DNA of 64,000 bases from Cryphonectria parasitica EP155. Lineage: Eukaryota > Ascomycota > Sordariomycetes > Diaporthales > Cryphonectriaceae. A program made the translations under genes and the position numbers. The stretch spans positions 1,054,001 to 1,118,000 of the forward strand of contig NW_024468912.1 of the NCBI RefSeq assembly GCF_011745365.1. The letters are read 5' to 3'. Every line of letters begins with the position of its first letter. Position 1 is the stretch's first letter. Positions 1-11,143 of the stretch are shown here, one piece after another. Under the pieces are notes generated by a model. It did not search any database. It saw nothing but the letters and a program-made list of their open reading frames with translations, and was not told where the DNA came from.

Positions 1-457
1 AGTACGTACCAGTCCAGAGGCCTCGAGCTTCCTGTGTCACAAGCCGAATATGCTGCGGACACTCCTCCATCTTACAAGCCAGGTATAGAGCCGTTGCCAT
101 GACAAGGAAAGGGTTGGTCCTCCTGATCTCGACCTTTGTGTAGAAGCGCTTGATATAGACCTGGGCGGTGGCGATGGCCTGTTGTCGAGTCCCGAGTCTC
201 TTTGCGAGGCGGTTGGTCTCTACCCACACGTGACGACCGCCATCATTAGCTTCTGTTATGCTCCTATTTGAATAGCATGGCTAGGGAGGGCACTCACGCT
301 GGTTGAAGAATATGTTCAGGTGTCGTAGCTGTGGCAGGCCAAAGCTCTGGACCAGCGCTGGGTCTTCATCCTCGAGCTTCTGGCGGATTGAGGCCAGCTG
401 CTCCTTGGTGAACTGCCAGTGCTTTCGCTGGGTGGACTCCCAGTAGTTGGCCGCCAT
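1..457 (-). CDS. SSN8: RNA polymerase II holoenzyme cyclin-like subunit Ssn8 (cyclin C), partial
   Basis: This is the N-terminal part of a cyclin C-like protein, the cyclin partner of the Mediator kinase module (Srb8-Srb11 type) that controls RNA polymerase II transcription. Exon 1 is 298-457, starting at the ATG of [16 protein letters not shown], which matches the family's usual N-terminus. The intron is 220-297 (GTGAGT...TAG), and exon 2 runs from 219 off the left edge. Exon 2 encodes the first cyclin-box helices, including [19 protein letters not shown] and the [11 protein letters not shown] stretch typical of Ssn8. A second donor (gtacgt on the minus strand, positions 9-4) suggests that another intron begins at the window edge. 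An in-frame extension exists upstream of the ATG but does not resemble the family. The family assignment is firm; the C-terminal half is outside the window. Confidence 0.9.
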
Positions 458-1281
458 AGCAGCCAGGAAATAATCATCAGCACAGGGCCTCCCAACCCCA
501 GCCCCGTGGCTGTAATGTGCTGCTTGCTCTTGTTGTAGTGGTCGAAAAAGAGAAGACGTATCACTGCACAGGTGGACGGCAGCAGCGGATTGCTTTCTAG
601 CAAGCATTACTCATTTGTCTGGTAGGTTAATCAGGGACCTTCAGAGCAACCCACTTACTATGAATGCCCTGTGATTAGGGATTTAGGGGAACCCGCTAAA
701 GAGAGACACCCAGTGACGTGAGCGCCTCGGCCCGAGTAAGGAAAGGTCCGTGGGGTGAGGTCGAAACCAGGATGGAGCTCCAGAAAGTGGGGGACAGGCC
801 TGGGGCCGCCATCCTTACCCAAACAAGCCCTGGGCAAAAGGCCTGAGCAGTTTGATGAACGTCCTGTGTTTCTCCAACGGTGACCAAAAGAGCTTCAACT
901 GAGGTCATCATCTCCTGATGCAACAGTACCACAAGAGCCACACCAGCGTGGACTGTCTACCACAGAAACAGGAAAACCAATTGAGCACAGTCTCATAAGG
1001 CCAGCCAGTCTACTGCCGCCTCTGAGTACCGCAACCCCCCCTGGCGTGGTGACTGCGCGCCAGACCTCATCTTGCGATTGCGACAAGCCAACCTCTTCCA
1101 CATCGAGCCATGATACGAACATAGCAAACGGCGCGAACGCAACCCATCACCCCCTCGGAAGAGCGCACCCAACTTGTAGTTGGGTTCGAACACTCTCCCT
1201 TTCGCACATCGCCTTCCGACTCTCCCCACCTTTCCACCGGCAAAACTGGTTTTCCCGTGCAATGATACACCAGTAGCAAGG
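458..1281. promoter_or_regulatory. Divergent intergenic region between SSN8 and the carrier gene
   Basis: About 820 bp lie between two divergently transcribed start codons, so both promoters should be here. The part next to the carrier start (1080-1280) is rich in C/T on the plus strand, as is common in fungal 5' leaders. Open frames here are short and show no family resemblance. I see no clear operator or TATA element. Confidence 0.4.
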
Positions 1282-4097
1282 ATGCAGATCACAAAGGTGG
1301 TCAAGGAGTTCGAGATGGAGCTCGCAGAGTCGCAGAATCAGCGAGACAAGAGGGTTGAGGAGCTGTGGAGGAAGTTGGATCCGCAGGGGACGAACGAGCT
1401 GGATCTGAACGGCCTGCAGAAGGGGTTGAGAAGGATAGACCATCGTGAGCTGCCTGGCATATCATGACACCTCAAGCAACCGCTGATGGAGAGATGTAGC
1501 TTTGAAAAATGCCGATGATATGATGAAGGAAATCATACAGATGGTCGACAGCAACAATGACGGCAAGATCCAATACGAAGGTACGGTTGTTTGGAATCTG
1601 GGGGGGGGGGTGGCAACGGGGCCTGCCATTTTTCGGAGCGCATCGCTGATCTTGAATGGATACTATGCAGAATTTCGAGTCTTTGTTGAGGCTGCTGAGC
1701 GTCAACTGCTTCTCCTCTTCACATCCATAGACCGGAACCATGATGGCAGGGTTGGGCCTGACGAGCTGGCAGCAGCTTTCCAAAAAGCAGGTCTGTCTGT
1801 GCCTAGGCGCAGGTTAGCTGGCTTCTTTGACGAGATTGACATGAATCATGATGGATACATCAGTTTTGATGAGTGGCGGTAAGCATGTCACTTTTTCCTT
1901 TCTTTTTTTCTCTCCCTGCGTTGGCCATTTTGAATCTCCCCCTATTGCGTGTTGTGATCTTGAGACCGTGAGGAAAAAAAGAGGAAGCAAAACAAATCGC
2001 TCTGGAAAGCTAGGATACTGGTTCACAGCCTAGTGGTGCGCTCATTGTCACAATGATTCTTGAGGTGCTAGGAAAGGCTGGATATTGGCAGAAAGTAGAG
2101 GGGGGTCGCCCCATCCGGATGGTATTCTTCCATGGCCTGTGAATATTATGCTAATTCACCAAAATCCATGAAGTGATTTTCTCTTATTTATGCCTAGCAC
2201 CAACGGCTCTCCATTAGAGGCAGCGCTCTCATACTACAGCTCTGTGGTTATGCTGAATGCTGAGGGAGATTCTATGGTCACAGAAGAAACACTCGAAGGT
2301 CTAGGTACGACGGGCTTTCTTCTTCAAGCACTCTTTGGGTCGATTCTCAGGCTCGCACAACCCACCCCTCCTGAACAATCTCCTTACCTGAACCCACCTC
2401 CAACTTCTGAGCTCCGTGGTGAAACTGGACCTGGATCTGAATCTGGACCTGGACCTGGATCTCCATCAACAACGTCGACAACATCACCATCCCCTCAACC
2501 AGACCTTATCGCCACTCTGCCACAACAACAGCAGCCTCCCACATCGCCACAATCCAATCCATCAAGGCAATTCAAAATGAAAAAGAACAAGAACAACAAT
2601 ACCAAGGAGGATAGGATGGCTGCAGCCTATTCCTCCTATCCCCAAGCTGCAGCGGGCAGCATCTCTGACAGCACCACCATCCCCACCAGTGCAGTCCAGC
2701 AGGCCACTGGCACTGCAGCTGAGGACCTCCAGATCATGGACGCATCAGGTACTTCTAACAAGCAGACCAATGGCGACGTCGATCTCTTGGATGCCCAACA
2801 CCAATACGACAACGATGACCACCGCTACCACGATCCTGACCCCCAGCTTTATTCGCGCGAGATTGATGTCGATGGAATAGAGTACGATGAGGATGAAGAA
2901 ACGAAAACAGGGCTAACACAATACCTCCCTGAACCAGGTTACTTCCTCGCCGGTGCTCTCGCGGGCGGCGTCTCTCGTACCGCGACCGCGCCCCTTGACC
3001 GTATCAAGGTCGCGCTTCTTGTCGCCACAGGTGCTACGAATGGCGGAGGTGGAGTCAAGTCCATTGGTGCCGCCGTCCGTGAACTGTACAAGGCTGGCGG
3101 AATCCGTACCTTCTTCGCTGGTAAGCTTGTCTACTCCCGAGCCCTTTACCACACCTTGACCATAATACTCGCCCCCAAGTGGCCACATTTGGGTGCTGGA
3201 GGGGCTTGTGATTCAACTAGTCGTGGAAATATGTGTCTGACATGGATGGCAGGCAATGGGCTGAACGTGCTCAAAATCATGCCTGAGACGGCGATCAAGG
3301 TAAGTAGTTGTCTACTCAGCTATGATGGTCTTGACAGCCGCTGACCGTCGATCTATAGTTCGGTTCGTACGAGGCGGCAAAGCGCACTCTGGCCACGCTC
3401 GAGGGCCACAGCGATCCCACCAAGATCAATCCGTACTCCAAATTCGTGGCCGGTGGGTTTGCAGGCATGGCGGCACAGTGAGTCGAACCATCGGGGCGTC
3501 GCACCTCCCACATACAAGCAATCCGTACTTACAAATTCTACTAGGGCATGCGTCTACCCTGTTGATACTCTCAAGTTTCGCCTGCAGTGCGAGACTGTCC
3601 AGGGCGGCCCCACCGGAAACGCCTTGCTTGTACAGACGGCCCGCAAGATGGTAGTTGAGGGCGGGTTTCGCTCAGCCTATCGTGGCCTCACCATGGGTCT
3701 CGTGGGCATGTTTCCTTACAGCGCCATCGACATGGGCACCTTCGAGTTCTTGAAGAAATCCTATACGATCCAGAAGGCGCGCTACTACGGCATTCACGAG
3801 GAAGATGCAGCCCCAGGTAACCTGATTACTGGTTTCATTGGTGCCTGCTCGGGCGCCTTTGGTGCCACTGCTGTGTACCCGATCAACGTGTTGCGCACCC
3901 GTCTCCAGACTCAGGGCACCCGCATGCATCCGCCAACCTACACCGGCATTTGGGATGTGACATGCAAGACCTGGAAGAATGAGGGCTTCCGCGGCATGTA
4001 CAAGGGTCTGACACCCAATCTGCTCAAGGTCGCCCCGGCGCTGAGCATCACCTGGGTCGTCTACGAGAGCTCGAAGCGGACCATGGGCCTGCACTGA
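1282..4097 (+). CDS. SAL1: Calcium-dependent mitochondrial carrier (SCaMC / Sal1-type ATP-Mg/Pi carrier)
   Basis: Exons are 1282-1444, 1500-1580, 1671-1878, 2174-3120, 3253-3299, 3359-3477 and 3545-4097, giving 705 residues. The N-terminus holds EF-hands: a degenerate one near residue 33, then canonical loops at 71-82 (DSNNDGKIQYEE), 102-113 (DRNHDGRVGPDE) and 138-149 (DMNHDGYISFDE). The C-terminal ~300 residues are a mitochondrial carrier with three PxD/ExxK/R-type signatures (APLDRIKV, YPVDTLKFR, YPINVLRTR). The family exchanges adenine nucleotides with phosphate across the inner mitochondrial membrane, and Ca2+ binding in the intermembrane space regulates it. Between the two halves lies a long Pro/Ser/Gln/Asn-rich linker (roughly residues 220-395) that looks disordered. 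The 295-nt intron after the last EF-hand is longer than the others. The start is the first ATG giving the family N-terminus. Only the exact substrate is inferred. Confidence 0.93.
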
Positions 4098-5023
4098 ACG
4101 CAGATCTAGGATCAAACGCAGCTGAGAGAATCTAGCCACACTCGACCAATTGACCTCGGGCCTCCTGTACTGTTTACGAGAGAAGCCTGACAGCTTTACT
4201 GATGCGAGCTGTCGGGAAAGAAGACTTTCAGTGGTCAGTGGTCATCAGACATCACATAAAGGGGGGGGGGGGGAGCTGGCAAAACAGCCAGCATGGAATA
4301 CAAACAAAGAAGAGAAGAAAAACACAAAACCAAAAACGACTGCATCTGCACATGGCGTTTGGTGGAAACAAGCTAGGTGAGCCTTTGATTGAATTTGGAT
4401 TCGTTTTACTGGGTCAAAATAGCCAAAGGCGTTGGAGACACGCGTGGAGAGGGCAAGTGACACACACAATGATAAAGGAGGGAAGATGATGATACCAGAG
4501 AAGACCGAGATACAGCAGACACATGATTGTTGGAGAGAGCGGTTTTCACACAATATACTCGATAGAGAGTGAAATGGATGGGTCGGAGGCCATCGTGGTC
4601 AAAGACGTTCATGTAGTCCACAGCCCGATGCATATCGACATTAAGCAATGCTCATACGATAACCACGAACACCCCTTACTCTAGATCTAAGTTGCATTGA
4701 AAACCTTTTGCAAACGGCAAACGTCATAACAAAGTAAAGACAGACTCAGGTGGTCTGATTTGCTTATCTCCTACACTGTGTTGTATATGCGCCCCTCTCT
4801 CACCTTGCCCCTTTCAGGTGAAGTCGTCACCGCACGCGTCGTCCTCCTGCGGAAATACTATAGTATTCGTAAGTCTTGATCCTTCAAGGTGCATACTGGC
4901 CAATAAGCAGATGTTGAAGGCCATTGTAACCCCTCTTGATTTAAGCTTACGTGCATACGCGTTAAGCTTGATATGGCCTGAGATGTTGCGCTTTCCCATG
5001 AACCAATGGCCCCACTCACCCAC
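4098..5023. other. Gene-poor stretch with a G13 tract
   Basis: This is the 3' side of the carrier gene. It contains a run of 13 G at 4261-4273. Reading frames are short, overlap in both directions and show no conserved domain. I see no gene here. Confidence 0.5.
4261..4273. repeat. G13 homopolymer
   Basis: Thirteen consecutive G on the plus strand in the carrier gene's 3' flank. The length may be a sequencing-sensitive value. Confidence 0.85.
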
Positions 5024-5350
5024 CTATTGGAGGGAAGAGGAGGGGCAACATGGGAACCATTCGGTCGGATTTTGGTCCTTGCTGACGGACGCCGCGCCGT
5101 CTTCCAGCCTCTTCCATTCGATTGGTAACAACTCGGCGTACTGTACAACGTTTTTGCTATCCCACTTATCTCCTGGCATGAAGTAGACGATAACGGCCCC
5201 GGCGTTCGGCATAGTTTGGTATTTTTGCACACATGGGTTATCGGGGTTGGGAGCCCTCCCAACCATACCACCATAGAACACACGGAGTAGAAGGCGGGGT
5301 TCCCACGGGGCTCCAAGCCTTTGATAGCGCTGACGAAGCTTTTGAGTCAA
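5024..5350 (-). CDS. Unrecognised open frame, possible gene fragment
   Basis: A minus-strand frame of about 108 codons has protein-like composition, with segments such as NAGAVIVYFMPGDKWDSKN and LLPIEWKRLED. It does not begin with an ATG at its upstream edge; the frame stays open further 5' toward 5400. It could be an internal exon of an unannotated gene or a remnant. I recognise no family and see no convincing splice sites on either side. Low confidence. Confidence 0.25.
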   Translation of the reverse strand: MTQKLRQRYQRLGAPWEPRLLLRVFYGGMVGRAPNPDNPCVQKYQTMPNAGAVIVYFMPGDKWDSKNVVQYAELLPIEWKRLEDGAASVSKDQNPTEWFPCCPSSSLQ

Positions 5351-5900
5351 AGATGCAGCTCTAGCCTCACCAAGAGGAAGGGACGATGATGAAGTGAGGG
5401 GCTTCTCTCACCAAGAACCTTGTTCCTGCATGTTGAACGTGGTACTAAGTAGGCTAGGGAAATACATGTAAATTAGGACCAGTGCCTTTTGTTTCCCCCC
5501 AGCCGCGAATCTTTCTGTCGCGCCTCAATTTTTGTCCGTCTTTCTTACATTGATTGCATCTTGACTACGTCCTCCTCATCGTGGGTATCGTCGTCGTCCT
5601 CGGCCCCTTTCTGTTTGTTCATCCACTCGTGCCACTCATTGGTTTAGACGACGCATCATCGGTTGCGTCTTCAAAGTAAGCAGAGGGGAAAAAGAAGAAG
5701 AGAAATTTCCACGCCAAACGAAACGGAGGAAGAGAGGAGGCCCACGTCTCTGTCCCTCTCTCTTGCCATAGCGCAGCACGGTTCGCGACGTTTCTGTCCT
5801 TGGCGATAGTTTCAAAGCAGGCCGCCAAGCCGTTTCGGGGCGCGGGAGAGCCTCCACACCCACCAGGGCACGTCCCCCTCCTCTACATTTCCTGTACACA
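5351..5900. promoter_or_regulatory. Upstream region of the repeat-ectodomain membrane protein
   Basis: About 550 bp precede the ATG at 5901. The region includes pyrimidine-rich runs and likely holds the promoter and 5' leader. No gene or specific regulatory motif is recognised. Confidence 0.35.
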
Positions 5901-8900
5901 ATGTCTGGCATTCCCTATTCCGACAACATGTACAGTGGGCTTGACGACTCATCAGATGCCGACGAGGATCTGTATACAGCCCTGACGGGAGACGGAGGAA
6001 ACACTGGTGCGCATAGACGAGGAGGAGGAGAAGAAGTCGCCGATGGTCTTTATGATGAACAATATGGTCACCATCAGCCAGATGAGGCAGCAGCAGAAGA
6101 AGAAGAACAAGAGGCAGCACTATCGCCATCAGATGGATACTTTGGTCGACGTCCCGTATTACCAGGAGAAGGTCCTGCTGGATCTGGATCTGGGTCTGGA
6201 TCTGGGGCTGGAAATAGACCTCCTTGGGTCTCTGGACCGGAGTCCAGCTGTGAGGATGACCCGAGCCATCCCTACCTGTCCACCTATTCTCCTGCTCAGC
6301 AGCCAAAAGACGATCTCGAGGTACCTGGTGCCACGTCGTCGCCCGCGTTGCCACCCCTATCGTCCCAAGTACCTCATGTACCAGATGTCTGGGTGTCAGA
6401 CCCGTCACTAGAGCAAGGGTCCACCGCCGAGAGCAAAGCAAGAGAGGCCCAAGAAGAGCGCGATCAAAACCGACCTTCTTTTCCGTCCTTCTCGTCCACC
6501 AGGAGCAATCATGACCCTCCAGAGTCTACTACTACACACCTTCCAAATCTCGCCACCAATAGCACTCCTGGTTCTCACAATCACCACCCAGCAGCAGTTT
6601 TTCCTTCGGCCTTCTCGCTGCTGAACCCACATCCGCCGCTATCAATATCCACGGGCCCTCGAACCGCTACTTCTTCATCCTCGAGGTCGGGCCCGGCCCA
6701 TCATTATAGGTACACGCCCTCGGCGACGTCGTCATCTGCTGCAGGGCTGGCAACCTCGGCCAACCGCTCCCATCGCAGCAATACGATATATTCAGAGCGC
6801 TCGTCGCTGTTCAGCGAGGCCCCTCCTGCCTACACACCCTCACCTACGTCGCCTTTAACCCACTCGAGCAGGCCTTCTCTCACTTATCAGGGCATCACCT
6901 CTTCCTCTTCACCACCGTCGACTACTGGTACGAGTCATTCCGCCTTTACCGGAAACATGGGTCGCCCTTCGACGCCCGAGAGGCGTGGCCTCCTGAATGG
7001 CCAGGCGTACCAAACCATCACCCCACAGAGCATGGGAGGAGAGCCAGATGAGAATGGACACTATGACTACCACCCTCAACCTCCTCATGGATGGAGAGAG
7101 CGGCTGGGTCAGCTCAGTTGGAGGAAACACTGGAAGATGGTCATCCTCGGCGTGATCCTGCTGTTCATCACGATCGGCTTCCTGGTCAGCTCGATCAAGG
7201 GCGTCAAGAATGAGGTAAGTTGCTTACTAGGATTGCCATTGGCCCTTGCACCATTTGCTATTTGCGTGCACACGACATCTTGTTCTCGTTCATGGATGTA
7301 GTGACGCAATCGGTTATAGTGCTGACGTGGGCGATGGCATGCATGGCTTGTCATCATTATGATTGTTGTGCTTGTACATCAACGGAACCACTAAACCCTA
7401 CCCTCATCTCTTCTCTCATTGCAACTGTTCCTCTCTATACTATTATCATATGAGTGCAAGGCCTAGCCCTTTCATCAGTCGCTAACGGGTAGCTATGCAG
7501 AGAAAGATCACGGCCCCAGGAGGCAACCCTGGCAGCAGCCCACCAGCTGAATCCCTACCAGAGGTGGGCGATGGAGACATCCCAGATCAGGATGACGACG
7601 GTGTCAAACTAAGTTATCCTCCCTTCGACGGGCCTCTGACGTGGACGGACAGCCGCATGTGTGCGCCCAAGGTAGCCAAGTCCCAGAATGTCGAGCTTCG
7701 GCTGGACTTCTCGGCCTCGCGCAACATCTCTGTCTTCCAGGACATCAAGGACGACTACGCCCACGACGGCAAAGACGTCCACATCAGTGGCGATGTGATT
7801 ATCCGGCGCTCGGGTGCTGGGACCCCTGGGCCGTCGATCAAGGTGCAGACTATAGTCAACGACCGCAGTCTCAAACTCGAGCTCGACTGGGACGACGACG
7901 AGCAACGGCTGAAGATCTGGACGCCGCGCTCTATCTCATGGAGTGACAGCCTCTCGTCACCCTGTGCGGTAGTCCAGGCGACCATTTGGGTGCCAGCAGA
8001 CAGCATCCTCGACAAGCTCAGCGTCGAGACCGTCCACCTCGGCGTCAAGCTGCTAGACAACCTGTCGCTGCAGCTGCGAGGCTCTACCCGGCTGGCCAGC
8101 ACGGTTGGTTCCGTCGTCGCCGCCACAGACGGCGTGAAGGACAAGGCTGACCTCATGCATAATGCGCCGCCTACCACCTTCAACCTGGACACGCGCAACG
8201 TCGAGATCAAGACCATCTCAGGTAACATCATGGGCTCCTGGCCGCTGTATGACTATCTCGGCCTCGAGACCATCTCCGGCTCGATCCACGCGGGCGTCCG
8301 GCCCAAGGACGCGCTTAAGGACAGACCCCGCCCCGCAATTTTGTATGCGAAGTCCATCTCGGGTAACATTGAGGTGTACGAGCCCATCACCGAGGCCACC
8401 GCCACCCGGGCCCTGCAGGAGAAAGGAGCCAGTATTGCCAGCGGGCCAGAGGACCTTATCCCGCCGCGATCCTACGGCGTTGACCTGCAGAGCATGTCAG
8501 GCACGGTGAAAGCCAGCGTGGCGTTTGGCACTTCGTTTAAGACGCACACCACCTCGGGCAAGATGGACCTGACCTTGCTGCCGGTCTTGGACCAGACACA
8601 AGCCCTCGACGTCCTCCTCAGCGATGCTGCTGCTGCTGAGGGTGACGGCAACTCAAAGACAAGGAAATCTTTTGTGGAGACATCGTCTACGAGTGGTGAC
8701 ACGACGGTTGGCGTGCTCGAGGTGATGTGGACGGACCTAGCCACCGGCGCATACGTGAGCCCACCCCTTGTCGCACCAGTGCCTCCTCGTGCGCCGAGCG
8801 CGCCGATACCGCCTTTCTATCCCCCCTCAAATCCCAGGAATGATGACGATGGCACTGTTGTCATTCCTATCGGCGGAGGAGACCCCTATGACCTCCTGCA

Positions 8901-9249
8901 GCCCGAAGAGCCGTCTCAGCCACAGCAGCCCGGCCAACCCATCCTTCCAACCGGTGCCGCTCATATGAACTCGCCACCCCTCCGTGTACTCTCTGGCAAA
9001 CATACAGCCACCAGTGCCCGGATCCGTGTGACCTACCCATCATCCTGGGAAGGGTTCATCGACGCCGACACCCTGTCCGGCAAGATCAACGTCGGAGGCG
9101 AAGGGGTCGAGATCATCCGCCGGCGGGAAGATGGGTTCCCTGGTATCAAGAAAGCTGTGCTGGCACACAAGGGGAGTATCGAGAAGGGAGGGGGTATTAA
9201 GGCGCATACTACAAGTGGGGACATCCGCGTGGCGATTGGGTCGTTGTGA
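5901..9249 (+). CDS. Type II membrane protein with adhesin-like (DUF4097-type) repeat ectodomain
   Basis: Exon 1 is 5901-7214 and exon 2 is 7501-9249 (intron with ctaac before the CAG), giving 1020 residues. Residues 1-410 are low-complexity and rich in Ser, Pro, Thr and acidic residues, with no signal peptide. One hydrophobic segment at about 413-432 follows a basic stretch (WRKHWKM), so the N-terminus is probably cytosolic. The following ~580 residues repeat short motifs such as KTISGNIMGS, ETISGSIHAG, KSISGNIEVY, QSMSGTVKAS and HTTSGKMDL. This is the right-handed beta-helix-like pattern of putative adhesin domains (DUF4097). A Pro-rich insertion at roughly 870-910 interrupts the repeats. 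The function is unknown; a cell-surface or vacuolar-lumen role is inference from topology. Confidence 0.8.
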
Positions 9250-9680
9250 GCGTAGTGACTCGGAAGGGAAAAGCAGACAGACGATAAGCGTTTGATGAAA
9301 AGGAAATTCCTGAAACTTTGCTGAGAGGTTTATTGATGATCTCGGAAGCTTGAAGCATGGGGCCAAATACTGTGAACGTTTTCTTCAAGAGAAATACATC
9401 AGAGGTGGAATTTCAAGGTTGCCGGTTGTTGGGGGTAAACAAATTCACCGGCGTTAATTCCTTATACAAAGGGAGAAGGCAGTTTCTACATGAGCATTAG
9501 TACCATCCATACGAGGTATTTGTCCAGGAGTTTCTACTTTGGATTAGGAAAGAATATATGACTAATTAATCACCTATGGAATGATTATGTGACCGTATAA
9601 TTATTTGTACATACGGACCCTTAACCCAACTTGCAGTGCTATTAACTCTTCTGCTCCTCCTCAACCACCTCCTATTCTGA
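9250..9680. other. Intergenic, AT-rich
   Basis: The 3' flank of the preceding gene becomes AT-rich around 9400-9620 and then C/T-rich just before the next open frame. No gene is seen. Confidence 0.4.
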
Positions 9681-10157
9681 ATGAATACAGCCACAACTAT
9701 CACCGTGTTCCTCCTGACTATCGTTTTCCCCATCGCCCGCTCTTTTCACCCTGTCCTCCTCATCCTTTCCTAGAGAAGAAGCCAAACCACCGCCGCCATC
9801 TTCTTCGCCTCCCTCCTCGCTCTCATCAAGCAAGCTCTTCACCTGCAAAACCCTCCGTTTCGCCGCCTGCCATTTCCACGGCAGCGTCATGGCCGACGGC
9901 GCCAGGACCACCTCGCGCTCTACCCCTTCGCGGACGGCCACCTCCTCACAACCCCGTGCCGTCCGACCTGGGGCGATGACGTTGACGTTGGAATGTATGT
10001 CATTGTTACCAGTATTATTACCGTTGTTGCCGTTATCATCTCTTTGCCTGTCTTGCTGCTGCTGCAACCCCAACCCCAAATCCGCTTTCGCCACGTCCCC
10101 GTGAAAAGGCACGGCTACGAACCCGCCGCCGCCGCCGCCCTCGGTTCTCTGGAGTGA
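9681..10157 (+). CDS. Putative small membrane protein interrupted by one in-frame TAG
   Basis: One reading frame runs from ATG 9681 to TGA 10155-10157 (158 sense positions) with a single interruption, TAG at 9771-9773 (codon 31). The frame before it is a hydrophobic N-terminus (TITVFLLTIVF). After it come a second hydrophobic segment (TAAIFFASLLALIK), a basic loop and a third clear membrane span (VIVTSIITVVAVIISLPVLL) with a basic tail. Three spans in one frame argue for coding, though C/T-rich DNA can mimic hydrophobic protein. The TAG might be recoded, might end a 69-nt in-frame intron (9705-9773, weak GTGTTC donor), or might be a disabling mutation. A minus-strand frame over the same DNA is an alternative. 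No family is recognised. Confidence 0.4.
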
Positions 10158-11143
10158 GGTCGTTGCTGCGGCTGCTGAAGAGCAACGACATGACCGGAGC
10201 CGGGAGTGGTCAGGGGGCAGGGCTTGCTGTGTTTGTGTTTTCTCTAAACGATTGATTATTTACTTTTTTCTTTTACTTAATGATGATAAGTTTTTAGTTA
10301 GCTAAGGAGCTGTCGTGGGACACTCTTTCCTTGAAGTGGTAATGAATTATCACTACATGTCAGAGACGAGTGCTGTGAAATCCTCTGGATAGTCACCTGA
10401 TCTGTCCAAACTCATGCTAAGCTGTGTGCAGACCTCGCTCATTGAATTGAATACCAATAAAGCTTGAGACGAGCGTTGCAGCCTCCGCAGAGCCTCATTA
10501 TAAAATTGTTTGGCATATTAAGTACACAAGTGTTGCAAGAAAACGGCTAATTATTTGAGTGATATCACTGACCTCATCTCTGCTTCATGCTCCGCATACT
10601 TCGGCCCAGCGTATAAGTCGTCAGAAACACTCGGCAACCAACTTGGCAGAATCCTGTTTTGAAGAGGCTCTAACGTCTTTCAAGCAACATACCACCTTCT
10701 TTTAGCACAGCCATGCAGCATATTATCTACATGAGGGAGGTTGCATACAGCAGGAGGTGCAGCAGCAGCCTATTAGCAACGCCACAAGAGACAAGCAGGC
10801 GTGTATGGGCAAGGAGAGACATGCTGATTCGTGGTATGGACATCCCCCAAAGGACGAATATGTGGTCAGCAACCGACTATACATCCGAACAACCTCCTCC
10901 CCAGGACCGCACTGCTCTCTATTGTCTACTGCCTGCTTGTAATTATGCTACCATTCTATAATGAAACTTGTTGTTGTTGTTGTTGGTGTGCTGGGAAACG
11001 TACCACCCACCACGAAAACATGTAATGGCCAAGCCAACGCTCTTTGACTTACCTATTTTTCCAACCGAACGATTGACAGATCTTTTCAATCTGCGCAGAA
11101 GCCGGGAGCAGCCCAAGGACCATTTCTGTGTTTGGCTGATATC
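10158..11143. other. Intergenic region downstream of AMA1
   Basis: Nearly 1 kb without a supported gene. It contains a short (TTG)n run near 10968-10985. Small open frames around 10713-11025 overlap one another in several frames and look random. Confidence 0.45.

Noticed and set aside
9672..10112. 146-residue minus-strand frame opposite the small membrane ORF
   Set aside because: It is rich in Gln, Asn and Glu, as expected for the complement of a C/T-rich hydrophobic frame, and has no domain. It remains a possible alternative but is weaker than the plus-strand reading.
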